In this document: positions 47,301 to 58,198 of the stretch, one piece after another | Position numbering within the stretch: position 1 is the stretch's first letter | Layout: each line of letters opens with the position of its first letter | DNA from: Notospermus geniculatus | Lineage: Eukaryota; Nemertea; Pilidiophora; Heteronemertea; Lineidae | Direction of reading: 5' to 3' | NCBI GenBank assembly: GCA_002633025.1 | Contig: NMRB01001091.1 | Span: 159,411 to 223,410, forward strand | DNA: 64,000 bases | Notes under the pieces: model-generated | What the model saw: the letters and a program-made list of their open reading frames with translations, nothing else | What the model was told of the DNA's origin: nothing | The model's database searches: none | Program-made: the position numbers and the translations under genes

Positions 47301-50300
47301 GAAGTTCAACGCGCTGTCATAGCGTGACAAAACCTTCATCACGTACATGTAAAGTAGCTTTGGTTTGGACGCAAATCCGTTGCGATCTACGGACCTGTCC
47401 CAAAATCTACAAGCCTCTCGCTACTCGGTGTGCAATGGTTAACAACACCGAAATTTGGCAGAACAATTGGAAAGAACGCGGACTCTTTCAGAGAAAATTA
47501 GGAGGAGTAGGCCTACCTGAGCCCAAGTGTGGTCTGCAGGATGGTGGATATTCCTGAAGTCACAAGAAATGTTGAAACCAGTTCAGCCTTGACGATATTC
47601 AAATCTCCGGCGCACACCAAATGCGATATCAAAAGTGGTAACCCAACACAGGCGTTGATTGAGAGCATTACTTGCTGAAATATAAAAAATAATAAAATTA
47701 AAAAAAAATTTAAAAAAAAAACAAAAAAAAATAAAAACAAAAAAACAGTCATAAATGCAGCTAAAATGCCGACAAGAAGATTGGGTCTAATGATTGACAG
47801 GCATGTCATTGAGAGGCATGTCCTTTTTTAATGATTGAGAGGCATGTCTTGTTTCCATGATGAGTTCATGGAGGCCTATGGCCATCAGGCCGTCGGTAAC
47901 TGATGCCAATGTACGACCTCCCTGACTGACTATTACTGTGAACTGAAGAACAATAGGAGCTGTGGGTCAGTTGACCAATAGGTGTCACTACGGCCTAATT
48001 CAATATCTAGCGGACCCATGGTGATTGAGCACCAATCAAGAGATTTTTTATGGTATTGGTCCGCTAGAACTTTGCTGCCATCTTTTGACAATAAGCGCGG
48101 CTGTCAGCTCCTATTCTAATCGCCGCACCTGGAATCCGAAAACTATTGCCATGAAGATCGGCGGTCTCTCCTCCACCCGATACAACATATCTTCCTTCGC
48201 TTCCTTGGGTTCATGACCCTCATCCTCCTCAAAATCTTCAAATCGTACACGGTAGTCCTCTTCGTTATATTCTTCGTCGTCGTCTGCTTCCAGGGGCGGC
48301 GACGTACGCGAGTCAGAATCAGTTTCCTGTAAAATCATGGATTAAAAGCAAAAACGTATAAATCACAAAGGTATTACTAGACGACCATAGTTTTGCACTT
48401 CTCTAAGCCAAAGCGGAAAAAATGTCAGAACTGAGATTTTATTGTCAGAAATAATCTTTTATGGTCATGACTGCAGGAATATGGTCAGAATAACCAAATC
48501 GTTGTCAGAATATTCATATCATGTTATCAGGACCAAATTACTAGTATACAAATTTGAACTTACATTTTGGACCGGTGGAACAACTGCAGTGTTAATGACA
48601 GAAACCCTTTAAAATTGCTATTTGACCTACGTCACGGCGTTGATGCACAGACTCTGTATCGGCAAGTAGGCCTATTCACGAGATGACAAGGCGAACCTAC
48701 TAGTCAACAAAATCGACTTTCAAAATAATGGCCCGTATTCTAGAAGCTTCCTTAACGGTCCACTTTAAGCTTTTGTATTCGGCCCTGCAAACAATAGTTA
48801 AAGGTAAACCTTAGAGTTAAGGAAGCTTCTAGAATATGCCCCAATGTTTAATCAAGCTAATCTGGATAACAGAAACCGACCTGATGCTCAGTGACGTCAT
48901 TTCCGGCAAAGGCAGCTCCTCTTCGTTGAGGTTCCGGTGAAGGTTGTGGTGAGTCTTGTTGAAGTAACTCCTCCTCGTCCATCATGCCATCACCAAGCAT
49001 AATGGTGCTGGAGGTAGAGAGAAAATGATAGATGCAAATGTTACAGCTGTTAAAATGAATGATTTTACGCAGAAAATCAAATATGTCGTCAGTAACAGGG
49101 GCCAAGGGTCTTACCGTAGCTGCCGACTGAAACGCCTAACTTGCGACATTTTCGTCTTACTTCTGAACACTGCCCGATTTTTCAGACATGCATCACACAC
49201 AATCCGTAACCGACTTTTGGCTCTTGATGTGGTCAACAACAAAGTAATAATGTACTTAATTGCTGAAATTTAGGCCGATCAGGATAGCTCATCGCATTCG
49301 GTACTTGTAAGTATGATTATAGCATTTTGTCGCGTGGATGGTAACATATGATAAACTAATTCTAAAGCCCATTTCTATATTTTTAATTGGTCATTTTGCC
49401 TAACAATCAATATTATAGTCCCAGAGTAAAGCGAGAACATGGCAACAACGTGAGAATGTTCTCGTGAAATGAGGAACTTTGGAGCCGTCAGAGGCCGCTA
49501 CGAGTTACCGGTCCCAGAACGTCATGAAATTTGACGTCACAGGGCAGAAATGCATGCCACAACGTCGTCCATAATGACGTGGGCGCCGTGGCTCACGCAC
49601 TTGACGTCAAATTTTGCGACGTTCTAGGACCGGTAACAGGCGGCCTCTACGGCCACCGACGGCAGAAAAGTTCCTCATTGGGTCTCAATGGGGCCATGGT
49701 CAAATTCTTGATATTTTTTTCACTTATTCAGTGCGGTCTCTGCAACTCATGGCTCCAAAGGAAGATTGAGTACCATGCATCATGTCAGGCTCTTTTCCCT
49801 CTATACTATGCCCCTCGGTATGAATTAAGTTCGTTGTGATTCATCATTAATGCACTGTTTGCTAATTAGTTGATCATTCTGACCATATTCTTGCAGTCCC
49901 GACCATAAAAGATTATCTCTGACAATACAATCTCAGTTCTGACATTTTTTCCGCTTTGGCTTACCATAGAGAAGTACAAAATTATGGTAGTCTAGTAATA
50001 CGTTTAATCCACCTGGAGATAAGTTTACTCCACGGAATAAAGTTCATTCCACGGAGAAAAGTATGAAAAAATAAAAATATAAAATGCAAAATAAATGTCC
50101 CTTATGGGCCACCGTACATTCTCCATTTTAACTGTTCACAGAGGCGTTCACTTTCTAATTTTGATATTGAATGGAAAACGAGGCGTGAGATATGAAAACT
50201 AGTTCATTTTCATGTAAAATCAGTTCCATTAATTTTGACAGAATGTAGGCCTACACGGTACATGTATGTACTGATTAGAAATATGGGTCCGATTTCACAA

Positions 50301-50852
50301 AGGGCGTTTAAAACTTAGACGCGTGTAACTTCGTCACATGCATGGTGGAAGTGCGTGCATTTAGTGAAGTTACACGCGTCTAAGTCTTAAACGCGCTTTG
50401 TGAAACCGGCACCCTTTGTTAAATTGGCCCAGGATGAATAAAGCGGGCCGCACACGAGTGCTATTTGGCCTCCAACTATGGAGATTTTTGCCTCCTACGT
50501 GCAAATGTCATCGTGTGCGGTGGTCGGAGGCAGAGGCGGAGACGGATTTTTTTGTCTCCAACGCAGATCAAACATGACGGAATTACGTCACGCCGCATCT
50601 ACAGAAGACAAATTTGCACTCGTCTGCGGCGGTGACGCACTGTGTGCGGTGACAGGAGGCTGAGACAAAAAACTCCTACAGAGGCAACGTCGGAGACAGA
50701 AATCAGTTCTTGGTTCTCCGGGCATGTTCATCCTTCTGTGATTAGAAAACAAATAGGCCTAAAGATTGAAATATTTTACGCTTAATAAAAATTGCTACGT
50801 ACCTTTCTTCACTTTCTTGACGTTGTGGAACGACGTTACTCATGTTGCTCAT
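38370..50852 (-). CDS. SLC23-family nucleobase/ascorbate transporter
   Basis: The 13 exons are 50803-50852, 48881-49007, 48129-48326, 47517-47674, 46997-47088, 46560-46681, 46199-46380, 42248-42368, 41338-41494, 40923-41176, 40197-40467, 39276-39371 and 38370-38719. They total 2178 nt, 725 aa. The start is ATG at 50852, since exon 1 ends in phase 2 and joins exon 2 in frame. Family landmarks: DMLYRVEERPP before helix 1; RLPILQG at 178-184; a glycosylated loop before TEIWQIRMRE; ESVGDYYACAR at 428-438; HHAINRG; SYSNNIGAIAITK, the NAT signature region (478-487); VGSR; DLNSSRN; and YLPFMPTFD near the C-terminus. These multi-pass plasma-membrane carriers move ascorbate or nucleobases with sodium or protons. 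The first signature residue is Asn, where ascorbate carriers have Pro and nucleobase carriers Glu/Gln, so the substrate is open. The N-terminus is unusually long and acidic. Confidence 0.94.
39412..39544. repeat. Foldback element in SLC23 intron 11
   Basis: The ends aaaggcggtgacagactgg and cgccagtctgtcaccggctt are inverted. It is the same family as 13383-13535 and lies about 40 bp from exon 12. Confidence 0.75.
40658..40903. mobile_element. TTAA-flanked MITE in SLC23 intron 10
   Basis: TTAA at 40658-40661 and at 40900-40903 bracket inverted ends aggagtcagacgccgaagtt and aacttcggcgtctactcct. It ends about 20 bp from exon 10. The related element 60667-60924 also has TTAA at both ends, as expected for TTAA-targeting (piggyBac-type) transposition. 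Confidence 0.85.
41769..42119. repeat. Interspersed repeat containing the assembly gap
   Basis: The left end cccggatccaagggggggg and right end gtcctggatccgtccct are the same type as at 5790-6079. The N run 41892-42086 lies inside, so the gap is probably a repeat-induced failure and not missing SLC23 exon sequence. Confidence 0.65.
41892..42086. other. Assembly gap (195 N)
   Basis: Run of N within SLC23 intron 8 (between exons 42248-42368 and 41338-41494). All expected SLC23 exons were found outside it. Confidence 0.99.
42184..42229. repeat. G-rich (GGGGTG)n microsatellite
   Basis: Repeated ggggtg on the plus strand, beginning 18 bases downstream of the SLC23 exon 8 donor in the transcript sense (where it reads C-rich). 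The plus strand has quadruplex-forming potential. Confidence 0.9.
42382..42626. repeat. Foldback element abutting the SLC23 exon 8 acceptor
   Basis: The arm taaagtctggcaacatctat (plus) at the left is the inverse of atagatgttgccagacttta at 42607-42626, with an inner arm around aatggaatgcggaag. The left end is about 14 bp from the exon, so the acceptor's upstream region is element sequence. Confidence 0.8.
42793..42961. repeat. Foldback element in SLC23 intron 7
   Basis: The ends gtgtcgtagaatgtcatgtc and gcattacattctatgacacc bracket inverted cccccgatatgagatgcc/ggcatctgatatcggggg. Confidence 0.85.
43792..45300 (-). CDS. MADF-BESS transcriptional regulator, nested in an SLC23 intron
   Basis: Two exons, 44903-45300 and 43792-44233 (840 nt, 279 aa), with donor gtaagt and acceptor gttacag in matching phase. 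The start is ATG at 45300 in a good context (gccatgg); GTG codons just upstream are not needed. Residues about 20-107 form a MADF (Myb/SANT-like) DNA-binding domain: acidic opening TAEEDENLIEQV, then LYKDP, WISIANTM, VKDRWKYLRDNF and KYWEPMSFL. A low-complexity acidic linker (GGSGDDDGAD) follows. Residues about 228-263 (EALFGKMVAVSIRKL and following) fit a BESS protein-interaction motif. Such two-domain factors bind DNA and recruit or oligomerise through BESS. The whole gene sits, same strand, inside intron 7 of the SLC23 gene. A CpG-containing region above the start (45370-45540) may hold its promoter. Targets are unknown. Confidence 0.92.
44294..44416. repeat. Foldback element in the MADF-BESS intron
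   Basis: The ends gtgatatgaataaaagctag and ctagtctttattcatatgac enclose caaatgcttttactt arms. Same family as the elements at 8010-8395. Confidence 0.85.
45765..46010. repeat. Inverted-repeat element with telomere-like core
   Basis: The outer arms (ccggtccgcgaatttttttt / aaaaaaaattcgcgcccggt) plus cccaaccagtata/tatatcagttgggg are inverted. The centre, 45843-45928, is a degenerate ttaggg array with perfect units at ttagggttagggttag. Confidence 0.8.
47090..47340 (+). repeat. Interspersed repeat in SLC23 intron 4
   Basis: The block with tcccctggcggcg, gggaaccaacg, tccaacccatacaaag and ctgtcatagcgtgac matches the minus strand at 62000-62240, an intron of the second VWDE-like gene. The frame between the two happens to stay open, but neither is in a supported exon. 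Confidence 0.7.
47685..47747. repeat. A-rich tract
   Basis: Nearly pure A with scattered T and C. On the transcribed (minus) strand it is the T-rich tract just ahead of the SLC23 exon 4 acceptor. Confidence 0.85.
48373..48530. repeat. Inverted repeat pair, left arm (partner 49870-50005)
   Basis: Plus-strand ctaagccaaagcggaaaaaa and aactgagattttattgtcag are found inverted at 49870-50005. The pair is about 1.4 kb apart and flanks SLC23 exon 2. They may be two insertions of one family or the ends of one larger element. Confidence 0.8.
48729..48842. repeat. Foldback element in SLC23 intron 2
   Basis: The inverted arms are tattctagaagcttccttaa and ttaaggaagcttctagaata, with ggcc-type ends. Confidence 0.88.
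49490..49649. repeat. Foldback element in SLC23 intron 1
   Basis: The inverted arms are gaggccgctacgagttaccg and cggtaacaggcggcctc, followed inside by gtcccagaacgtca against cgttctaggac. Confidence 0.85.
49870..50005. repeat. Inverted repeat pair, right arm (partner 48373-48530)
   Basis: Contains ctgacaatacaatctcagtt and tttttccgctttggctta, the inverse of the left arm. Confidence 0.8.
50288..50414. repeat. Foldback element in SLC23 intron 1
   Basis: The ends tccgatttcacaaagggcgt and gcgctttgtgaaaccggc enclose inverted ttagacgcgtgtaacttc arms. Confidence 0.88.
50440..50700. repeat. Degenerate inverted repeat in SLC23 intron 1
   Basis: The left arm gcgggccgcacacgagtgc with ggagatttttgcctcc is answered by tgcactcgtctgcggcg and gtgtgcggtgacaggaggc. 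Arms are diverged. Confidence 0.55.
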
Positions 50853-53440
50853 TTTCCCCCCGGTAAAATGTGGCGTGTAAAATGCCTTATGCGGAAGGTC
50901 CGTGGGTTCGAGCCCGGTAGGAAGCTAGGTCTTTCACCTTAGAAACCTGTTATTATTTCATGTCCGGTAAAACGTTGAAGGTCACACGTCGATAAATGGC
51001 CTTAATTATTCATACGCAAGGCAAATACATGTATGTAGTTGTGGAGAGGGGGTCAGGGACTTATAGATAATGAGTGATTGGTCAGTAGGCCTTCTACTGA
51101 TAAGGATATTTTTTACATATCATTCCCAGCCAAGTGAGGACAGTGAGTGACCTAACACAAACATTTAGATAATCATTTAGATAAGTTCTATAGGCTACTT
51201 AGGAAGTTTCAGATCGTCAAACAATAACGTGCCCAACGTACACTTAGGATTTTCCTAGTACTAATGCGTGTTCATAATGCATTTCAGTCAGACACTCGGT
51301 GGGACGACGTGTAAGACATTTACATGTACAATCCAATGTATAGAAACGCCATCACCATCTATCCTTTTTTGGTGCTCTTTTCGTGGCATCGAACAATGGG
51401 TTTAGCGTTCGCGATGGCGTTTCGGGGATTTGCGATCAAACTCCCGAATATCACCGAGATGGCGAGGTGGCACAGTGATACTGGCTCAAGAACGAGGTAA
51501 ACTGAGATTACGCGAGGGATGGTGAGATAAAGAGCCAGGTAGACTCACCTTCAGTGTTTAGGTCACATGAGCGGCGTGGTTTTTATGGTTGCATACACAG
51601 AGTATACTGGACTTAACATTCAGTTGCCTGGTTATCGCCATCTGGATTCATAGAAAATATTGAATTATCATCGAAATGGCTAGGACACACGATCTGGATG
51701 AATAGAAAATAGCATTGAATATTCGGTACTCCAAGTACATGAATATGCAGTAGGATATTACAATGTAGGCCTACATGTATGTGTAAACGTTTGAAGTGGC
51801 CTTGTAGTTATTTCATTCCGATGGTTTTATTTGTATCTCTATACTCTGTATTTGGATTTTTTTCTCGTTTAAAGAAACTCCAAATCCATGTAAAGATTTC
51901 ATGGTTTCATTCCTGTACAACTTAAAGGAGCACGGTATTGGATCGCTAACGCATTATTTGACTGGCGACGTAGCTGAAGCCACCTAGCGGCAGCAAGACG
52001 AACTACAAAAATGCATTACAGAATGTACGTAATAAATCGGGTCAATTCGCCGACAACGTAGTTAGTCCCTGGGTTGGAGAGTGGCGCGGTGGCGCCCGCT
52101 GTCGAGAAAAAGTGGCATACCGAGGACCTTAAAGACTGTGTAACTACATGTAGTACTTTAAATGTGTTGAGGATTTTTCATTTCGGTCACTGAACGCAAT
52201 GTTTCCGGAACGCCCCGCCGTGCGGCCAATCTTCGAAGGTTTCGAAAGTCAAGGTGGATGATACTTTGGTGGAATAGACGGTGTCTTCGAATCCAATGAA
52301 ATGTTGTCTCCACTCTTACCTTCATTTAGCTGTGGGTATGTTTTCCTGTAGGCCCCTAGTTGATTTCATCGACCACAAGTCGCGTTGTTTCGAACAGATT
52401 CACCCGTAGCAACAGCGAAGTGGATCATTTTAATGGGAACTACTGATAGTCATATATTCGAATTTAGGCATAAAAACAATGACATGCCGGCAAGAGCCAG
52501 AGTCACTGAAAGCGGTAGACGGAATGATCTGTCGCTTGAGTGGAAACGAATGTTTTGTTTGTTGCGACGGAACTGTACTTGCATCATCAGGGAAACAAAC
52601 CCTGCCATAGGCTGCCTGCACAAAGGCCTGTGGCTGTGCATTATCGTGAGAACCAACCCAAACATTGGTTGTAGAAACCAAAGCCCATGCATTACCATGG
52701 CAACCAACCCAAGCATTGGTTCTCTGCGATCGAAGCACGTGTAGTTTTGCATTCAAAGACATGTATCCGTAGTGGAAGTTTGGATTTCTTTGGAGGCCAA
52801 CCAATCAAAGGAGTGTGTTTACATCTAATCAGCCCAAGAAAGTTTGCTTCAATATTTTGTTCTTTTTATCGGCCAGAATTTTACCGACCACGACTCGAGT
52901 TTTCTTTTCCTTCAACATCTTTTCGGGTACGGTACCAGTCTGAAACAATAGCGAATTTTCGCAAAGCCCCCGAAACGTCGACGCAAACGCCAATTCCATT
53001 GCTCGATGCGTCGAAGAAGGCACCGAACAAAAGGATAGACGTTCGCGTTGGCGTTGGCGCCTAACTATTTTACATCGGACTTTTGCGTACATGTATGTTA
53101 AGACCGGTCGTGCCTACCGCGTTCGTGCACCTGTTTGACCGGTGGTGGCGCAGGTGGTAAGTACAGAAATTATTATGTTGATAGCTCTCTATTTTTAACA
53201 CGGGAAACCGCCTTCCTGATTGGTGGATTTCCTGGGTCAAAGGTAGGTCACTTCTATCTGCATTCCGGTACGTCAGCCATATTTGAGAATTGAATATATT
53301 TACATAATTTTCATAAAATCCCCAAATGACGTCACTGGCAGATCCCTGACAAAATGGCGGCCAATACTGGTACTACCAATCAAGCCACGTCCGATTGCAG
53401 TGTGCAGACTGGTAGGATCAGGTACTAGTCTAAAAACGTT
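50853..53440. other. Intergenic between SLC23 and the second GPCR
   Basis: 50880-50960 has a fragment of the SINE tail and B-box (gggttcgagcccggtaggaag). 51345-51450 and 52950-53070 carry cgaaacg-cc-type repeat fragments. 52595-52735 has several imperfect copies of ccaacccaa-cattggt. No gene was found. Confidence 0.5.
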
Positions 53441-54409
53441 TCATACATTCCGCCGACGCTTTAGCATAACTTCGATGTCTTTCCGAAACTTTTTACAACT
53501 CAGGCAGTACGCATAAAAGTTCAGAGATGGGTTCAAGAAAATTACAGTCACAGCCAGATGGTAAGATGTCTTTCTCATGATTCTAAGTTTTCCTGTCACA
53601 TTCCAGTTTGATAAGAGGTATTTCCAGAGCAATTGGTCGAGGGTCCAAGGTACGTTCGTCAGGAAGAAAACGAGTGTAACACAAAATAAGAGTCTGATAA
53701 TATGACCATCTTTAGTAGCTTTTGTTGTTCTTAATATTTTTTCATTTCGTCTCCTGCTGATCATCAGGCTGATTGCAGTGGCAGCATTGAAGATGACAAT
53801 CGCACAAAAAGGTGTTGTCGCAGACACAGGGTTCTGTATAGTGAGTAAGAGATTTGTAATCTGAGCTGGTAGTATCGGCGAACACATTTGATTCACGACC
53901 AAACCGTTTGGGTTCACGGTTCTGATACTTACGGGACCATAGATAGTGATAAGGAAGACGAATATGATAATGATCGTTACCTTTGACCGCTTTAAAGTAC
54001 AGAGAGAGGCCGCTTTCAGCGGGAATCGAACTGCCAGAAAGCGGTCTAATGTCATTGCAGCTGTTGTCCAATTTGAAAGGCTGAAAGCTGCTGATAAAAT
54101 TCCTAGTAGGGGGCATAAATTAATGTCTATTAAAAGTTTAGGGTGTAGATTAATCGTAGTTCGTGTCGCAATATAAACCAAGCACGAAATATCAAATAAC
54201 GCGAGAGTTCGCATGTAGAAACATGTCGTCTGCTTGGCGTACTGTGGTTGTTTGAGGACAAGAAACGCCAGAATATTCCCCGTCAGGCCAAACACGATAA
54301 GGACGGGAGGGAAGATTTCGTCAGTGATAAGGAAGATGATCTGAGATAATTTCAGTTCGAACTGTAAAAAATCTGCCTTTTCCCAATCCTCCGTGAAATT
54401 CATCGTCAC
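53441..54409 (-). CDS. Rhodopsin-family GPCR, intronless
   Basis: A single 322-codon frame with seven hydrophobic helices. Landmarks: N-glycosylation site NFT at 4-6; TM1 GN with Asn45; TM2 LALFD with Asp73; Cys99 at the top of TM3, paired with Cys176 in loop 2; DRF at 122-124 in place of DRY, followed by LAVRFP; basic third loop (SRRRNEKILR); TM6 FFLTNVPW; TM7 NFYAY at 297-301 in place of NPxxY; and a helix 8 KKFRKD. It resembles invertebrate peptide-receptor-like orphans and shares the Asn-Phe-x-x-Tyr TM7 variant with the receptor at 4644-5645. Sequence identity between the two is otherwise low, so they are not recent duplicates. The start is the ATG at 54409; a second Met lies two codons in. 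The ligand is unknown. Confidence 0.93.
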   Translation of the reverse strand: MTMNFTEDWEKADFLQFELKLSQIIFLITDEIFPPVLIVFGLTGNILAFLVLKQPQYAKQTTCFYMRTLALFDISCLVYIATRTTINLHPKLLIDINLCPLLGILSAAFSLSNWTTAAMTLDRFLAVRFPLKAASLCTLKRSKVTIIIIFVFLITIYGPVSIRTVNPNGLVVNQMCSPILPAQITNLLLTIQNPVSATTPFCAIVIFNAATAISLMISRRRNEKILRTTKATKDGHIIRLLFCVTLVFFLTNVPWTLDQLLWKYLLSNWNVTGKLRIMRKTSYHLAVTVIFLNPSLNFYAYCLSCKKFRKDIEVMLKRRRNV

Positions 54410-57400
54410 TCACCATGAATCTTTCTTTTTTCACCCAATGAGGAAATAGCCCAACTCACCTATCCCTAGTAATTCGCACGCACCTGATGACTGAATTCCA
54501 TGGCATTAAATGTTTCATCCGCAGCATCAGCCGTTTCGAAATTGACAACAGGTATTCACTGTTTTAACTGCAATGGTAGACCGGAAAGTCGTTAGTGTAC
54601 AGTTGTTGAAATTGGTTGGGAGATTGGTGTCTTCTCTCCAACATATTTCGAATGTTGTCGTCATCGATAATTGTAAGAACTTCTCTCTTCCTGTTTTTAT
54701 TTTGTCAACTACATGTCGTCCCCGTAGTTCCATTAACTCTACCGAGCTGGTCCAACGAAGTTTGTTATTTCTCAAACTGTTCGGAAATTTACTACATCGG
54801 TCTCCGCCTGCACCATGTGCACTGTGCAATTAGCTTTGAGTCCGTACTCGATCTCTTGGCCAATTTATCTGCTTCTGTCAGCTACACCCTTCTTAGCCTA
54901 GGGAATATCTGTATGCTTGCCTGAGGCAAGTTTTTATCCAAGGGTGATTGTCGGCCATATTGTAATATTATGTGGTTTATTTATTTGGATCGATTTGTCC
55001 TCTTCGAATATCATCAGCTGTCTGTAAACAAACATTATCTTGGTTTCTAAAAGCCACTTATTCTAACCACCACAAGCATTGGTTGAACGTTCAAAGCAGT
55101 TATCCCTTCATGGGAATTCGAAGTTCGGATTCCTTTTTGGCAAACGTACAGCAGCATTCAGACCAAAACACGACTGCTGCATCAAGGTTTACGTGAATGC
55201 CTTTTTTCAGCTGCCGTGGTGTTATATCCACCGATAACCAAACATTAAGAATTACAGAGTTGACAATCACGTGGCGTAACAATTTCCAAATGAACAAAGC
55301 TATACACCTTGTCAGGTAAAGATTCCACGGGAGGCTTCTTCAAGCATCACGCTGTTCTTCTCGTAAGGCACTCTCATAAAGCTGGGGGCCTCCGCCAAGC
55401 ACCCACGACAGCATGTTAGTAGGAAGACCACGCCCACTGCTGCAGGCTTCTGGAAAAGAAAACATGTCGTGAAGACACTGAAGCACAATTTTGGTCGGCC
55501 TACATTCTACCTATCTTTCAACCGATTCTTCCACAAGTCTACTCACCTAGTTTGAAATTCACTCGTGGGAAAAAACAAGGCAAACATGTTCCCTCTTCAG
55601 GCTCTGTCAATCGGAAAACGCCGAAGCAGGCACGCGAGTTTTGTGAATTTGCTGCTCACATTAGGCCCTACTGTACGTGAATATTTATAAAGCTTTGGAC
55701 CCCCCCCCCTCCCCTTTGGCAAAGTAATATCGAATTCTTTTCCTCTGAACGAAAGTGATCGAATGGGGCACGCTAAAAAAATTGCTGACTTGTTTTGTGG
55801 CGAATACTAGAGTACTGAACAGTGTCTTCATTTTAACGGGCAGTTGTGCCGTGTTATGACTTTACGTAATGTATTTCGTACGAGAAATTGAAACTGCGAG
55901 TTGTTGTCCGTTTAGTAGATTTTCTGTCGACATCAGGTGACTGTGATCTTGATCTTGTATACAGGTTCATCGCTATCGCTACAGGTTCATCGCTACACAG
56001 TACAGAGTGTGAAATCACTGTTTGATATAACGGCACCTCCCCAAGGCCGTTGAAATATCAAACCTTCGGATTTCCTTTGGATGATATAAGTAGATGTGTC
56101 CCTCCCACAACTGTTAAAAGTGCGAACAGTTAAGTACCTGCATGCTGTAACCCATGATATTCCTAAGACCAAACCGAAACCGTTTCGATTTTTTGCATTG
56201 CAAGTGGCAGTGCATTCATAAAAAGATGACCGACACCCTTAGAGATTAGATCAGGAAATCAGGGTTACGACACATGCAGTTGAAACGTGCAAAGGCCCTC
56301 TCCCTGTGATCCCTGCTCTATCTGACAATGCTACGTGATACGTGTCAGTATCTGCAGTCGTGGGGCACAGATAGAGATAAAACAGCTTCTCCCAATTCCC
56401 CGAAAACACTGGCAGATCCATCCGTGTGCGCAGGGTCTGAGCATGTGCGCGCAGGATACATCTGCGCGTCAAACCCGAATGTGCGTCGTGTTAATGGATG
56501 GCTGCACCGCTCTGAAATGAAAAGTAGGATTAGTTACGTAACTGATATAAGATGATTAGACATTTATGGGAGTATACATGAGAACCTGAGGATACGGGGT
56601 GGGCCGTTTCTTTAACCGAAGACATGTATACACCAATAAGGACACCTAGACCGAATTACTGGGCAGGTGCGCAGGTGGACTCACCCGCGCACAGGCCCAG
56701 GGCGGGTGCAGGGCTCACCCGCCGGTGGAAGCGACCACTCGGTCCCGGTCGACCGCGGTCGCACGCTGAAAATGAAGACATTTAAACCAACAAGAAGTGC
56801 AGGTTGACATTAAGCAGAACCTGGTTCTTAATGTGTCAAGCAGATTCTACTTTGGTAACAAGAAGAAACCAAATGTGCGCACGTGGTAATGCCTGTTTGT
56901 AGGGCTGGTGCCATTATTTCATAAAACGTGTGGGACGCTCTCATCACCACGCAAGGCCGACTTCAACACGGCCAGCTCAGTCAGAAAAAAATAGTTCCGT
57001 CAAAACTACGATGCTCATGGGTGTCACCGCAGGTTTGGTTACCCAAGGTCGACGTCAACACTTGACATCGGAAGACACAGCTTTCGGGTAGCTTCCGTTT
57101 CATCAGAAAAAAAGTTTCGTCAAACTACGGTGCTCATGGATGTCACCGTATAGAGTTCGTTGCAATAGTTCCGCCCCCGGTGCTCATGGATGTCACCGTG
57201 AGATAAAATATTTCAGTGCAGGCCAGAGCTGGTTTCGTTTAAAAATTGCTTTGGGCCGAGACAACACCCCTTCATGTAGTCATCGCATCAAGGCTGACAT
57301 CATCAGAGAATTTGTAGGGTGCAAAAAATGATGGCCTTTTTTCAAACAGCACACTACCTTGATCAAACAGCACACGTGTTGAGCAGTTGAAACGCCGCAC

Positions 57401-57491
57401 ATTTAGTCGTTTGCGGATAATATTTACATGATCTCTAAATCTTACGTCTATGGGATGCAGCAGTTAGGCATGATCCCCTAGAGGCAGATCG
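54410..57491. other. Intergenic
   Basis: No supported gene. 57005-57200 contains three copies of (g)gtgctcatggatgtcaccg variants near caaactacg. 56640-56760 is GC-rich with inverted ctcacccgc/gcgggtg. The open frames at 54527-54829 show no domain or splice support. Confidence 0.5.
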
Positions 57492-57782
57492 TGGGAGTAT
57501 TCGAATCCTCGTTCTTGACCACACTCGTGCTGACCCAGTTCATGTAGTTGTTGACTCAACTCGAGAACGGCAGTCTCGAACACAGAGAACGCAACCCGAG
57601 TCGGGTCAAGAACGTGTTCTCCTCACTCCCTACTCAACGGAGGGTTGAGAGTGAAGAACACGTTCTTGGCCCGACTCGAGTTGCATTCTTGGCGTTCGAG
57701 ACTGCCGTTCTCGAGTCGAGTCAGCAGCTACTCGAACTGGGTCAGCACGAGAGTTGTCAAGAACGAGGATTCGAATACGCCC
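57492..57782. repeat. Long foldback element
   Basis: The arms are about 120 bp. The left begins gagtattcgaatcctcgttc and the right ends with its inverse, gaacgaggattcgaatacgc. Inner sections gaacggcagtctcgaac/gttcgagactgccgttc and aagaacgtgttct/gaacacgttctt are also paired. Confidence 0.9.
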
Positions 57783-58198
57783 CGTGATTAGTACGTCAGT
57801 ATTCGTCAGTTGACAAGCTGAATAAGACAATGAGAAACTGGAAATATTGGGGGGGGGGGGATTTTTCTTTTTTCTTTTTTGATTCTTTGTCTTATTCAGA
57901 CCGCCGACTATTATAATGGTTGAACTGTGCAAAAATAAATTCATGCGGGGGATCGGGCGGTGGCTAAGTTAGCATGAGTGTGTCCCCCTCCAAAAAATCA
58001 AATGGGAACACCAGTGGTCATCCCAGCGTCTACATTTCCCCATGTTAGTCTGCACGTGCTAACTGGTGTCCCTTTCCTATGGTGCCAGGAGGGTTTGGGG
58101 CTACAACGAACATCCTACCTGTTTCCACGTCTTCGATGATGACTTGCGGTATTTCTTTCTTGCAGATCGATAATCCACGAAATAAATCACTTGCATGT

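Noticed and set aside
48857-49105. SLC23 start codon at 49000 or further up in the same frame
   Set aside because: An acceptor at 49008 and an upstream exon at 50803-50852 with an ATG join in phase, so the earlier start is preferred. Initiation at 49000 cannot be excluded as an alternative.
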